Below are positions 26,637 to 35,703 of a stretch of DNA of 64,000 bases, in pieces. Origin of the DNA: Streptomyces sp. MNU76. GTDB taxonomy: Bacteria > Actinomycetota > Actinomycetes > Streptomycetales > Streptomycetaceae. How positions within the stretch are numbered: the stretch's first letter is position 1; each line of letters opens with the position of its first letter. The translations under genes and the position numbers were made by a program. Below the pieces are notes generated by a model. That model was not told the origin of the DNA and searched no databases. It worked only from the letters and a program-made list of their open reading frames with translations. The stretch spans positions 310,001 through 374,000 of the forward strand of contig NZ_JAJKLK010000022.1 of NCBI RefSeq assembly GCF_020982545.1, in the 5' to 3' direction.

Positions 26637-27671
26637 ATGGGCTGGTGGCAGGTCAACGCCGACACCCTCGCCGGCAGCCGGTTCGTCGTCTCGCCGCTCG
26701 CGGAGACGTTCGCGAGCCTGAAGATGCTGCACGCCGGGACGGGCACGCACCCCGGGGAGCGGGCCTGGCTGCGGGCCCATCTCCCGGCGTACCGAGCCTC
26801 GTTGGCCGGGGACCCGCTCACCGCCCTGCTCGTCCGCGCCGGGCTCGGCCAGGAGTGGATCGCCGACTTCCTCACGCCCGCTCCGCGCGAGGGCGAGACC
26901 TTCGCCACCGAGGTCGCCCGGGTCCGGGGCGCCGACCCGGCCGCCGCCCGCGCCCACCTCACCCTCTCCCTGCGCGGCCCCCTGCCCGCCGCCCTGCACC
27001 GGGACGACCTGCCCGGCCGCGCGGCCGACCTCCTCACTCACGTGTGGGAGGAGACCGTACGGCCGTACTGGGAGCGGCGGCGGCGCGTGCTGGAGGCCGA
27101 TGTGCTCGCCCGGACCGCGCGGTTGGGGCAGGGCGGCTGGGCGGCCGTGCTGGACGCGCTGCGACCGGGGATGCGGTGGCTCGGCGAGAACCGTCTCCAG
27201 GTCAATCTGCACGAGTACCCGCCGCGCGAGATCTCCGGGGCGCGGCTGGTCTTCGTGCCGGTCACGCCCCAGCGCACGGGGTGGGTGGCATGGGAGGAGC
27301 ACGAGCGGTACGCCGTCGTCTACCCGTGCTCGGGCGTCCTCGCCGACGACGGCGGGACCGCTGCCGTGCCCGCCGCCCTCGGCACCCTCGGCGCCCTGCT
27401 CGGCGAGCGCCGCGCCCGGGTCCTCGTCCTCCTCGACTCCCCCATGAGCACCACCCAGCTCTGCGCCCTCACCGGTCAGGGTCTCGGCTCCGTCGGCCGT
27501 CATCTGAGGGTGCTGCTGGACGCCGGGCTCGTACGGCGCGGGCGGGCGGGCCGTTCGGTGCTGTACGCGCGGACGGCGGAGGGAGAGGTGCTTCTCCGGG
27601 CGGGCCGGGGGCGTGAACCCGATCGGAAGGGGCGCGCGGTACCGGAGATAGCATCCGTTTATGACTACTGA
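26637..27671 (+). CDS. ArsR-like winged-helix transcriptional regulator
   Basis: ATG 26637 follows GGAGG by 7 bases; 344 residues. The N-terminal 230 residues (VNADTLAGSRFVVSPLAET, then VTPQRTGWVAWEEHERYAVV) are a DUF5937-like sensor region. The C-terminal wHTH (MSTTQLCALTGQGLGSVGRH, LRVLLDAGLVRRGRAGRSVL) is of the ArsR type. It is divergent from the MFS gene and overlaps the glutathione peroxidase start by 11 bases, so it may control both an exporter and a peroxide-detoxifying enzyme. Confidence 0.8.
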   Translation: MGWWQVNADTLAGSRFVVSPLAETFASLKMLHAGTGTHPGERAWLRAHLPAYRASLAGDPLTALLVRAGLGQEWIADFLTPAPREGETFATEVARVRGADPAAARAHLTLSLRGPLPAALHRDDLPGRAADLLTHVWEETVRPYWERRRRVLEADVLARTARLGQGGWAAVLDALRPGMRWLGENRLQVNLHEYPPREISGARLVFVPVTPQRTGWVAWEEHERYAVVYPCSGVLADDGGTAAVPAALGTLGALLGERRARVLVLLDSPMSTTQLCALTGQGLGSVGRHLRVLLDAGLVRRGRAGRSVLYARTAEGEVLLRAGRGREPDRKGRAVPEIASVYDY

Positions 27672-28167
27672 CAACGCCACCCCCTCCGTCCTGGACGTGG
27701 AGATCGACGCCCTCAAGGGCGGCCCCGCGGACCTCGCGCAGTACGCCGGTCAGGCCGTCCTCGTCGTGAACGTGGCCTCCAAGTGCGGTCTCACCCCCCA
27801 GTACACGGGCCTCGAAGCGCTCCAGGCCCGCTACGCCGCGCAGGGCTTCACCGTGCTCGGCGTGCCGTGCAACCAGTTCCTCGGGCAGGAGCCCGGCTCG
27901 GCCGCGGAGATCGCGGAGTTCTGTTCGGCGACGTACGGCGTCACGTTCCCGATGACCGAGAAGGTCGAGGTCAACGGAGAGGGCCGGCACGCCCTGTACG
28001 AGCGGCTCGTGGACCACGCGGACGCCGAGGGTCACTCCGGCGACATCCGCTGGAACTTCGAGAAGTTCCTGATCGGCCGCGACGGCTCGGTCGTCGCACG
28101 CTTCTCGCCGCAGACCGAGCCCGAGTCGGCGGAACTGGTCGCCGCCGTGGAGAAGGCCATCGGCTGA
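27661..28167 (+). CDS. Glutathione peroxidase family thiol peroxidase
   Basis: ATG 27661 overlaps the regulator's end by 11 bases; 168 residues, normal length. The catalytic tetrad is complete: peroxidatic Cys42 in NVASKCGLTPQ, Gln77 in FLGQEPGS, and Trp132/Asn133 in IRWNFEKFLIG. A Cys rather than selenocysteine enzyme of this type in actinobacteria usually takes electrons from thioredoxin. It reduces hydrogen peroxide and lipid hydroperoxides in the cytoplasm. Confidence 0.9.
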   Translation: MTTDNATPSVLDVEIDALKGGPADLAQYAGQAVLVVNVASKCGLTPQYTGLEALQARYAAQGFTVLGVPCNQFLGQEPGSAAEIAEFCSATYGVTFPMTEKVEVNGEGRHALYERLVDHADAEGHSGDIRWNFEKFLIGRDGSVVARFSPQTEPESAELVAAVEKAIG

Positions 28168-28288
28168 CGGCCACGGGGCCGCCGTCGACCTCCGACGCGC
28201 ACGGGGCCGGCGTTGACCTTGTCCCTGGGGCAAGGGGCACCGTCGCTCTCGCCGGGCGGAGGGCGCCCGGTGGCGGAGGATGCCCCCT

Positions 28289-29170
28289 GTGACCCGCTTG
28301 GACATGGACGACCTGCTCACCATCGGTGCCTTCGCCGCCCGCGCACGGCTGTCGGCGAAGGCACTGCGGCTGTACGACCGGCTGGGGCTGCTCCCGCCGG
28401 CGTACGTCGACGAGGTGAACGGCTACCGGTACTACCGGGCCGACCAGGCCGAACGTGCCCGGCTCGTGGCCCTGCTACGGCAGCTCGACATGCCGCTCGC
28501 GCGGATCGCCGAGATCGTGGGGCTCGTCGAGCGGGACGGGACGCGGGCGGCCGACCGGCTGGCCGCGTACTGGGCCGGGGCCGAGGAGCGGTTCGCGTCC
28601 CAGCGGACCCTTGTCGCCTACCTCCGTGGACGGTTGTCGGGAACGGAGTCAGGCATGGAAGAGACGTACGGGACGTTCGCGGTCGAAACGGTTGACATCG
28701 CCCCTCAGGTGCTGCTGACGCAGTCACGGCACACCCTCGCGGACGAACTGCCCGCGTGGATCGGGGCGTCGCTCGGACGGCTGGAGGAGGGCGCGGCGGC
28801 CTGCGGCGGAGTCACCGGGGCGCCGTTCGTCGTGTATCACTCCGAGGTGTCGATGGAGAGCGACGGGCCCGCGGAGTCGTGTGTGCCGGTGGCCGACGAG
28901 GGTGCCGCACGGGCCTGGGCCGCCGAACACGGGCGGGCCTGGGAGACCGGCGTGCGCGTGGAGCCGGCGGCGCGGCTCGCGTACACCCGGATCAGCAAGG
29001 CCCAGGTGGCCCATCCGCAGATCCTCGCGGCGTTCGAGGCGGTCGAGCGGTGGATCGCCGCGCGGGGGCTGCGGGTCACCGGCCCGTGCCGCGAGATCTA
29101 CTTCGCGGACTGGGACGCGGCGGGCCCCGAGGACCCGGTGTGCGACGTGGCGTTCCCGGTCGCATTCTGA
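28289..29170 (+). CDS. MerR-family regulator with GyrI-like effector domain
   Basis: GTG 28289 (TRLDMDDLLTIGAFAARARL) has GGAGG 9 bases upstream; ATG 28280 sits on the ribosome site and is unlikely. About 293 residues. The MerR wHTH is clear (LSAKALRLYDRLGLLPPAYV, GYRYYRADQAERARL). A coiled helix leads to a C-terminal GyrI-like/Rob-type ligand domain (VLLTQSRHTLADELPAWIG, RLAYTRISKAQVAHPQILAA). This resembles BmrR/TipA-type multidrug sensors. A hairpin after the stop isolates it from the next gene. Confidence 0.85.
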   Translation: MTRLDMDDLLTIGAFAARARLSAKALRLYDRLGLLPPAYVDEVNGYRYYRADQAERARLVALLRQLDMPLARIAEIVGLVERDGTRAADRLAAYWAGAEERFASQRTLVAYLRGRLSGTESGMEETYGTFAVETVDIAPQVLLTQSRHTLADELPAWIGASLGRLEEGAAACGGVTGAPFVVYHSEVSMESDGPAESCVPVADEGAARAWAAEHGRAWETGVRVEPAARLAYTRISKAQVAHPQILAAFEAVERWIAARGLRVTGPCREIYFADWDAAGPEDPVCDVAFPVAF

Positions 29171-29192
29171 GCCGTGCAGTAGCCGTGTGGTA

Positions 29193-29229
29193 CCGGTACG
29201 GCCGAGGGAAACCCCTACGGCCGTACCGG
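29193..29229. terminator. Terminator hairpin after the MerR gene
   Basis: Perfect 12-base arms CCGGTACGGCCG (29193-29204) and CGGCCGTACCGG (29218-29229) with a 13-base loop, 25 bases after the MerR stop. Confidence 0.65.
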
Positions 29230-29368
29230 ATCGCCCGGGTCCTGTCGGCCAACTGTCAGCGGGTGATTAGCGTCTACCCCGACGCAGGGACGCAGCAGCA
29301 CACGGATGCAGCAACCCACACGTACGGCAACACACCACGCGTACAGCGACACACGGATACAGCGACAC

Positions 29369-31300
29369 ATGGACGACACCCGACCGCACGAGTCGAAACG
29401 GAACGGACGAGCCGCAGTGGCCTTTGCCGAGCTGACCCCACGACGACCCGTCTCGCGTGCCGACGGGCCGTCACCGTCACGCGAGCCGTGGCGGCAACGC
29501 CATCGCGTGCCCCTCACGGCCGCTCTGTGCGCCCTGCCGCTGTACTTCGTGTGGTGGGCGGTCTTCGCGACCGGCGGCGGCGATCTGGCGGCCCAGGTGG
29601 CGTGGGCGGAGTTCGCGAAGACGTACCCGGACTCCGCGGTCAACCTGTTCTGGTACGGGGGGCTGCACGCGGCCAACTACAGCGTGCTCTCGCCGTATCT
29701 GATGGCGGCGCTCGGCGTCGTCCCGGTCACGCTGCTGTCGGGGCTCTCCGCGTCCTGGCTGGCCGGCGAGGTCGTCACCCGGACGGGCGTACGGGCGCCG
29801 GTCCCGGTCGCGCTGGCGGCGACGTTCTCGCTGTGGTGCCAGGTGGTGTCGGGGCGCTCCACGTTCATCCTGGGCACGGCCTTCGCGATGGGCGCCCTGC
29901 TGGCGGTGGTGAGCGGGCGTACCGGGCGGCACATCGCCCTGGCGGCGGTGTGCGCGACGCTGTCCACGCTGGGGAGCCCGGTCTCCGGGCTGTTCCTCCT
30001 CGTGGTCGGCGCCGCGTACCTGCTGTGCCGTGAGTGGGGCAGGGCGGCGGCGTTGCTCGTGCCGCCGGTGGCCGTCGTCGCCGTGACCACGCTGCTGTTC
30101 CCCTTCGAGGGCGAGCAGCCCATGGCCTTCAGCCGGATATGGCCGCCGGTCGTGCTGTGCGCGGCGGTGGTGCTGGTCGCGCCGAGCGCCTGGCGGGTGC
30201 TCCGCCTGAGCGCCGCGATCTACGCGCTCGGCGTGGTCCTCTGCTACCTGATCCCCACCCCCATCGGCACCAACGTCGAACGCCTGCTGGAACTGGCGGG
30301 CCCGGCGGTGGCTCTCGCGATCTGCCTCTACCGGGGTGAGGCCCGTACGGCCGAGGACGGCCGCCTCCCCCTGTCCTGGTTCACGCCCCGGCGGCGCGTC
30401 GTGGCCGGCGCGGTGGCCCTGGTGCTCTCCGTGACCTGGCTGACCGGCAAGACGACCGCCGACATCGTCACCAACACCAAGGTGCCCGAGTGGGCCGTGA
30501 AGACCGACGGTGTGGTGAAGGAGCTGAAGCGGCTGGGCGCGTGGAAGACCCGCGTCGAGGTGGTACCGGCCCGCGACCACCGCGAGGCCGCCATCCTCGC
30601 GCCGTACATCAACATGGCGCGCGGCTGGAACCGGCAGGCCGACGTCAAGCGCGGACGTCTCTTCTACGACGGCCACGGCGGGACCGAGGTACCGGACGGA
30701 GCCTTCACCTCGACTGCCTACAAGGCCTGGCTCGCCGAGTGGGCCGTCGGTTTCGTCGTCCTCGTCAACGGTGAGCCGGACGGGCCCGCCGAGCTCGAAC
30801 ACGCGCTGGTGAGCAGCGGGCCGGACTATCTGGAGCCGGTCTGGCAGGACGCCAACTGGAAGATCTACCGGGTGAAGAACGCGACGCCGCTCGTCGACAG
30901 GCCGGCCACCGTGGTCAGCGCCGACGGGGCCAACCTCGTGGTGCACATGCCGCGGGCGGGCGAGGTCACCGTCCGTGTCGCCTACTCGCCGTGGCTGTGG
31001 GCCGACAACGGCTGCCTCACCGCCGACCGCGGGTCCGACGGCGACCTCACCGAGTTCACCCGCCTCACGGTCCACGAGGCGGGCGACGTACGCATCAGCT
31101 CCCAGTACGGGGGGCCGTCCCGGGCCACGACGCTGGAGTGCGAGAAGGAAGCGGACGAGAAGGCGGGGTGGGGACGGGGAGCGGTGAGCCCCGCTTCGGT
31201 GCCCCGTTGCCCGGTGTCTCGCTCCGGGCGCCTTCGGTCCCGGCGCCTGTGCCGGGTGCGGGTGGTTCGTGGTTGCTCGCGCAGTTCCCCGCGCCCCTGA
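29369..31300 (+). CDS. Large integral membrane protein, possible glycosyltransferase-like or MFS-like
   Basis: Start taken as ATG 29369 (DDTRPHESKRNGRAAV); the upstream in-frame ATG 29306 lies in CACACGGATRCAGCRAC near-repeats and has no ribosome site. About 643 residues. Roughly ten hydrophobic helices lie between residues 50 and 350 (PLYFVWWAVFATGGGDLAA, YLMAALGVVPVTLLSGLS, GPAVALAICLYRGEAR). A C-terminal extracytoplasmic domain of about 250 residues follows (GRLFYDGHGGTEVP, NWKIYRVKNATPL). The layout is like GT39/GT87-type polytopic enzymes, but no catalytic motif is certain. The last 35 residues are encoded by the start of the repeat hairpin and look unnatural, so the true C-terminus may have been near 31165. 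Confidence 0.65.
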   Translation: MDDTRPHESKRNGRAAVAFAELTPRRPVSRADGPSPSREPWRQRHRVPLTAALCALPLYFVWWAVFATGGGDLAAQVAWAEFAKTYPDSAVNLFWYGGLHAANYSVLSPYLMAALGVVPVTLLSGLSASWLAGEVVTRTGVRAPVPVALAATFSLWCQVVSGRSTFILGTAFAMGALLAVVSGRTGRHIALAAVCATLSTLGSPVSGLFLLVVGAAYLLCREWGRAAALLVPPVAVVAVTTLLFPFEGEQPMAFSRIWPPVVLCAAVVLVAPSAWRVLRLSAAIYALGVVLCYLIPTPIGTNVERLLELAGPAVALAICLYRGEARTAEDGRLPLSWFTPRRRVVAGAVALVLSVTWLTGKTTADIVTNTKVPEWAVKTDGVVKELKRLGAWKTRVEVVPARDHREAAILAPYINMARGWNRQADVKRGRLFYDGHGGTEVPDGAFTSTAYKAWLAEWAVGFVVLVNGEPDGPAELEHALVSSGPDYLEPVWQDANWKIYRVKNATPLVDRPATVVSADGANLVVHMPRAGEVTVRVAYSPWLWADNGCLTADRGSDGDLTEFTRLTVHEAGDVRISSQYGGPSRATTLECEKEADEKAGWGRGAVSPASVPRCPVSRSGRLRSRRLCRVRVVRGCSRSSPRP

Positions 31301-31414
31301 AAAGCCGGGGCTGCGCCCCGTGCTTTTCATGCCCGCAGGGCCTGGTCTTTCATGCCCGCAGGGCCTGGTCTTTCATGCCCGCAGGGCCTGGTCTTTCAGG
31401 GGCGCGGGGAACTG
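31282..31414. repeat. Large inverted repeat enclosing three tandem 23-bp repeats
   Basis: The arms CAGTTCCCCGCGCCCCTGAA+A (31282-31302) and its perfect complement (31394-31414) are 21 bases long and extend further with mismatches. Between them lie three exact, contiguous copies of a 23-base unit beginning CATGCCCGCAGGG and ending GGTCTTT (31328-31350, 31351-31373, 31374-31396), preceded by a partial copy. The arm sequence GCGCAGTTCCCCGCGCCCC recurs at 41750-41770 and 41880-41899. It lies between convergent genes and could act as a bidirectional terminator. Confidence 0.85.
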
Positions 31415-31472
31415 TGCGAGAAGCCCCACCGGCCCGCACCCGAACAAGGCGCTCGCTTCGGGGTCGTCAGCG

Positions 31473-34137
31473 TCAGCTCACGCGGGTCAGCTTTGTGAGG
31501 AAGTCGGGCTCGGTCAGGGGCTTCTGGAGGGCCACGGGGACCTCCACGCCCTCTCCGGCGCCGTCGCCGACGATCAGGGTGCCGACCTCGGTGCCCGACT
31601 TCGCCGCGTGCGGGATGGTCCCGCTCGCGTCGAGTTCCAGCTTGACGGTCTTGCCCGCCCAGCCGACCGCCGAGACGTTCTTCGTGGCCACGACCGGGGT
31701 GTGTCCGCCGAGCCCGTCGTCCACGTACCCGACGACGTCGCCCTTCTTCAGGATCGTGTCGGAGGTCAGCGCGTCCTGGGCGGCGATCATGGCCGTCTTG
31801 CTGACCGCGTTGACGGTGTCGATGATCGGCGCGGTGTGCTGGCCGAGGATCGCGCCGACGACGATCGCCGACTCACCGCCGACCTCCTGCGTGCCCGCGA
31901 AGAGCAGGTTGCCGCCGGCGGCCGTGGTGGAGCCGGTCTTGATGCCGATGGCGTTGTTGTAGGGGACGAGGGTGTTGTAGTTCCGGTACTTCAGACCGGA
32001 GGGGTCCGTCCACTCGGGGAGCCTGGTGATGTCCGTCAGGGCCTTCATCCTCACCAGCTCGTTGCCGAGCTTGACCTGGTCCTCGGCGGTGGAGACGGTC
32101 GTCTCCTTCAGGCCGGACGGGTCGGTGTACGTCGTGTTCTTCATGCCGAGGTCCTTGGCGGCGGCGTTCATCTTCTTGACGAACTCCTCCTCGGAACCCT
32201 GGCTGTCCCAACGGGCGAGGAGCCGGGCGATGTTGTTCGCGGACGGAATCATGATGGCCGCGATCGCGTCGTACTGGGAGAGCTGGTCGCCCTCCTTGAC
32301 GGTGTTGAGGGTGGACTCGCCGTCCTTGTCGTAACCGCCCTCGGTCTCCGCCTTGGCGTCGACGGGGATGGTCTTGCCCTGGGAACCCGGCTTCATCGGG
32401 TGTTCCTTGAGGATGACGTACGCGGTCATCGCCTTGGCGACGGAGCCGATGGCGACGGGCTTCTGCTCTCCGAAGCTGTCCATCTTGCCGATGCCCTCGA
32501 CGTCCATCCAGCCCTGGCCCTCGCCGGGCCACGGCAGGGAGACCTTGTCTCCCTCGAAGGCGTACGACGCGTCCGTGGTGAGGGCGAGGGTGGGGGTGGG
32601 GAGCGGGCGAAAAGCCTGTACGACCGCAAAGACAATCACCAGCAGGATCACCAGCGGGGTCCAGATCTTGACCCTACGGATGATCGTCCGCACCGGGGTC
32701 TGGCGCGGCGGGGGCGTGTTGGTCAGCTCCGCCAGGAGGTCCAGCGGGGCTTCGGGGGCAGCGGCTGCTGCGTCGTGCGCTCCGGGCCCACCTGGGGAGG
32801 GCCCGCGTCGCCTCCGCGGGGGCGGGGGTGGCGTGGCCGGCCTCGGCGTGGTGGTCTCGTCCGGCGACTTCAGCGCGACGAACTTGCTGGTGCGCTCGGC
32901 GGGGGCGTCGCGGGCTCGTCGACGCCGCCGTCGGCGCGGGCGCCCTTGTCGCTGTCGGGGCCCTTGTCGGCGTCGGCGTCCTTGGCGGTCTTGCCGGGCC
33001 CGGCGTCCTTGGGGACGGCGTCGCCCAGCTTGAGCATGGTGGTGGGGTGGTCCACGGCGGGTGGCCTCGGGGCCCGGAAGATGGCGGTCGGCTGATCCAC
33101 CGCCGGCCACGCCTCGGCTCCGCCATCGCCGCCCACTCCCCCACCCGCACCACCCGTGCGACTTTCGTCGTCACCCGCGGGTGGCCCCTGTGGGGCTACC
33201 GCGTCGTCGGCGGCTTCCGCCCGGTCACCGGCAGGCCGGCGTCCACCGAGAGCGGCTCCGGACTCGTCACCGGAGAGCTCATGCACGTCGTCGGCGGCTT
33301 CCGGCTCGTCATCGGCAACGGCGTCGGCGGCTTCCGGCTGACCGTCGGACGGTCCACGAACGCCGTCGGCGGTCTCCGCCGCGTCGCCTGCGGTCGCGTC
33401 CTCCTCGTCGCCAGTGGCCTCCCGTACGTCGTCGTCGGCGCCGACATGTCGTCCGTCGCCGCCAGCCACGGCACCGGCCTCGGCGCTCGCAGCCTCCGCC
33501 GCATCGGTCTCCCGAGCGGCATCGGCAGCCTTCGCGGTGCCCTCGGGGTCCCCCGCGTCGGCAGCGGCCGCCGCGTCGGGCTCTGCCGGTGTGGCGGCAC
33601 GGGTGGGCGCGGCGGCGCCTCGCTCGCGCGGGTGAGCGTCACCACCCTCGTCCTCGTCCGCCTCGTCCGCCTCGTCCTTCGAGGCGGAGCCTGAGACGGG
33701 CGTGGCCGGTTCCGTGGGGCCGCCCTGCGCCGGGATGTCCGCGTCGCCCGAGGCGGCGTCCGAATCGGCGCCCGGGTCGACGTCCGGGGCCTCCGCAGGT
33801 GTCCGGGCCTCGCCGGGGCGGTCCTCGGTGTCCGTCGCGTCGGGGCGGCCGGGCTTCGGCTCGTCCCGATCCGCCCCGGCGGCCTCGGCCCCGGCGGCAC
33901 CCGGCGCCCCTCCGCCGTCTCCAGGAGCGCTCGGCGGGAGAAGACCGCTGTCGCCTGGTCCGGCTTCGGCGTGGAGGGCCGGGACATCGCGAGGCGTGGG
34001 TCCGGGGAGGGGGCGGCGGAGCCGGAGGACCGGTCCGGGGCCGAGCCTCCGGGGCCCGGAACCGCTGGCTCGTTCCCCGGCGTCGACTCCGTCGACGACT
34101 CGTACCGCTTCGACCTGTCGGGGGACGTGCCCGCCAC
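31473..34137 (-). pseudogene. D-alanyl-D-alanine carboxypeptidase (S11), two frameshifts in the N-terminal tail
   Basis: The catalytic domain, ending at 31473, is intact: SxxK in AIGSVAKAMTAY, SxN in MIPSANNIARLL and KTG in AIGIKTGSTTA. It is preceded by one membrane anchor (IWTPLVILLVIVFAVVQAF, near 32650-32590) and a long cytoplasmic Ala/Asp/Glu/Pro-rich tail with DQPTAIF and DHPTTML motifs typical of Streptomyces homologues. The tail starts at ATG 34137 (AGTSPDRSKRYESSTESTP), shifts frame near 33925, and shifts again at the C-run near 32900 before RTSKFVALKSPDE. Repaired, the protein is about 885 residues. It would trim peptidoglycan stem peptides outside the membrane. Whether the shifts are real or sequencing errors is open. 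Confidence 0.8.
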
Positions 34138-34433
34138 CGATGCCTCCTCCCGCGCGCCGCCCGTACTAGGAGCGCGCGCCCAACCGAACCGTGAACCGTG
34201 AACCCGTGAATCCGCGGATCCGTGAAAAAACCCGCCGCCCGGACACTAGTCACCGCCGCACGACCGCGCCGCGCCGCTGTCCGAACCATGTACCAGTGTC
34301 CTGTGTGCGGGCTTAACCCCTGCGGTAGACGAGAACGACATACCTACCGGTTCCACTACATTTCGGTCACGCACCCTCGACAGACCAATGTGAGAGGGGT
34401 CACCCTGTCTTTCATCCACGCGGGGAGGCATGG

Positions 34434-35192
34434 ATGGGCAGGAGCCGCAGAACACTTCCGGAGGAGCTTCTGCTGCTGGCGTTGGACCCGGCCACGGGTA
34501 CCACCGCACAGCCGCAGTCGCTCGACCTTGGTCTGGCCGGAGCGCAGCTAGTGGAGCTGGCGCTGGCCGGACGGATAGCCCCAGACGGGGATCGTATCGC
34601 CGTGGTGTCCCCACGGCCGACTGGAGATCCGACGCTGGACTGCGCGTTGGAGTTGCTGCGAAGGCGTGGCGCTCCCGTACGGGCGGTCCATTGGATAGGC
34701 GGGCCCCGTCTCGGGCTCCGTCAGATCTACCTCTCGCATCTGGAGCGGTGCGGCATGGTGCATGCCGTGGCGGGCCAGATGTGCGGAGTGCTGCCGACGA
34801 CTCGCTACCAGGCGAGTCAGACCGAGATCAGCCGGGAGATCCGTGCCCGGCTGGACTCCGCGATCCGCACCGGCGTACCGCCGGACCCGCGGACCGCGGC
34901 GCTCGCCGCCCTGGCGCACGCGGTCGGCCTCGGCAAGCACCTGTATCCGGGGAACGAGGGACGCTCGTCCCGCTCCCGGCTGCGGGACCTGATCCGGCAC
35001 GACCCCATGGGTGGCCTGGTGGCCCACGCCGTCATGGACGTGCAGAACGGCGTGGCCGCACAGCCACGTCGCAGCCCGGCACCGACCGGCCGTCAGGCCG
35101 CCCCCGGCGCCAGGCCGCCCGCACCGGAGCCCGCGCGCGGTCTTCCGATGCAGCCGCGCCGAGGCTCGATGGCCCGCGTGGTGGCGCACTGA
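34434..35192 (+). CDS. GPP34 (GOLPH3-like) family protein
   Basis: ATG 34434 follows GGGGAGG by 5 bases, better than the ATG at 34430; 252 residues. The GPP34 fold is seen in LPEELLLLALDPATG, LGLAGAQLVELALAGRIA, IYLSHLERCGMVHA and TAALAALAHAVGLGKHLY. Eukaryotic GOLPH3 binds phosphatidylinositol-4-phosphate at the Golgi. Bacterial members, many in Streptomyces, have no settled role but may bind membrane lipids or act in regulation. The C-terminal 50 residues are Pro/Arg-rich. Confidence 0.88.
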   Translation: MGRSRRTLPEELLLLALDPATGTTAQPQSLDLGLAGAQLVELALAGRIAPDGDRIAVVSPRPTGDPTLDCALELLRRRGAPVRAVHWIGGPRLGLRQIYLSHLERCGMVHAVAGQMCGVLPTTRYQASQTEISREIRARLDSAIRTGVPPDPRTAALAALAHAVGLGKHLYPGNEGRSSRSRLRDLIRHDPMGGLVAHAVMDVQNGVAAQPRRSPAPTGRQAAPGARPPAPEPARGLPMQPRRGSMARVVAH

Positions 35193-35423
35193 GATCCAAC
35201 CGAACCACGTGCTGAGGTACCGAGGTGCGGGTGGGAGCAGGACCCCAGAGCCGCGGGTCCCGACTTCCCACCGCACCACGTGCCCCACGCACGCACCACG
35301 CTCGCACGACACCACGCACGCATGCACCACGTACTACGCAGCACCAGCACCACCCGCATCACTTGCATCGCCGGCACCGGACCGCTCACAGGGACCCAGA
35401 ACCCGTTCGGGAGCCGCCGGTTC

Positions 35424-35469
35424 GCGCGGGGCGTGTGCGGCCGTTCGCGCGGCCGCACACGCCCCGCGC
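35424..35469. terminator. Very strong hairpin downstream of the GPP34 gene
   Basis: Perfect 20-base arms at 35424-35443 (GCGCGGGGCGTGTGCGGCCG) and 35450-35469, with a 6-base loop TTCGCG. It lies in a 511-base gene-free region (35193-35703). It should terminate GPP34 transcription, or act as an upstream structured element for the XRE gene. Confidence 0.8.
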
Positions 35470-35571
35470 GACCGCATGTCCGCGCCCAGTCTCGCGTCGC
35501 GTCCTCGCGCCCGACTCGCGTGCCGCCCTCGGGAGATCCGACAAACGTCCGGCGGAGATCCCTCCACGGCG

Positions 35572-35665
35572 GGAAAACAGCGGCGCAAACGGCCCGTGCA
35601 CAGCGCATATCCGCTGTTTTCCAGCGGTACTCAGCACCTTGGTGGCAATCTGCTCAGCAGCAGAT
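35572..35665. promoter_or_regulatory. Nested inverted repeats upstream of the XRE gene
   Basis: GGAAAACAGCGG (35572-35583) is the exact complement of CCGCTGTTTTCC (35611-35622). The latter also pairs locally, CCGCTG-TTTTC-CAGCGG (35611-35627). A third repeat, ATCTGCT-CAGC-AGCAGAT, spans 35648-35665, 38 bases before the GTG. These are candidate operators for the XRE regulator itself or an attenuating leader. Confidence 0.45.
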
Positions 35666-35703
35666 ACGCAAAGTAGAGGCACGCAGCCGGAGGTGCACGT
35701 CCC

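Noticed and set aside
29477..31330. Minus-strand open frame under the membrane protein
   Set aside because: No membrane or domain features; shadow of the + strand gene.
31328..31396. Three direct repeats as a CRISPR array
   Set aside because: The 23-base units are contiguous with no spacers and no cas genes are nearby.
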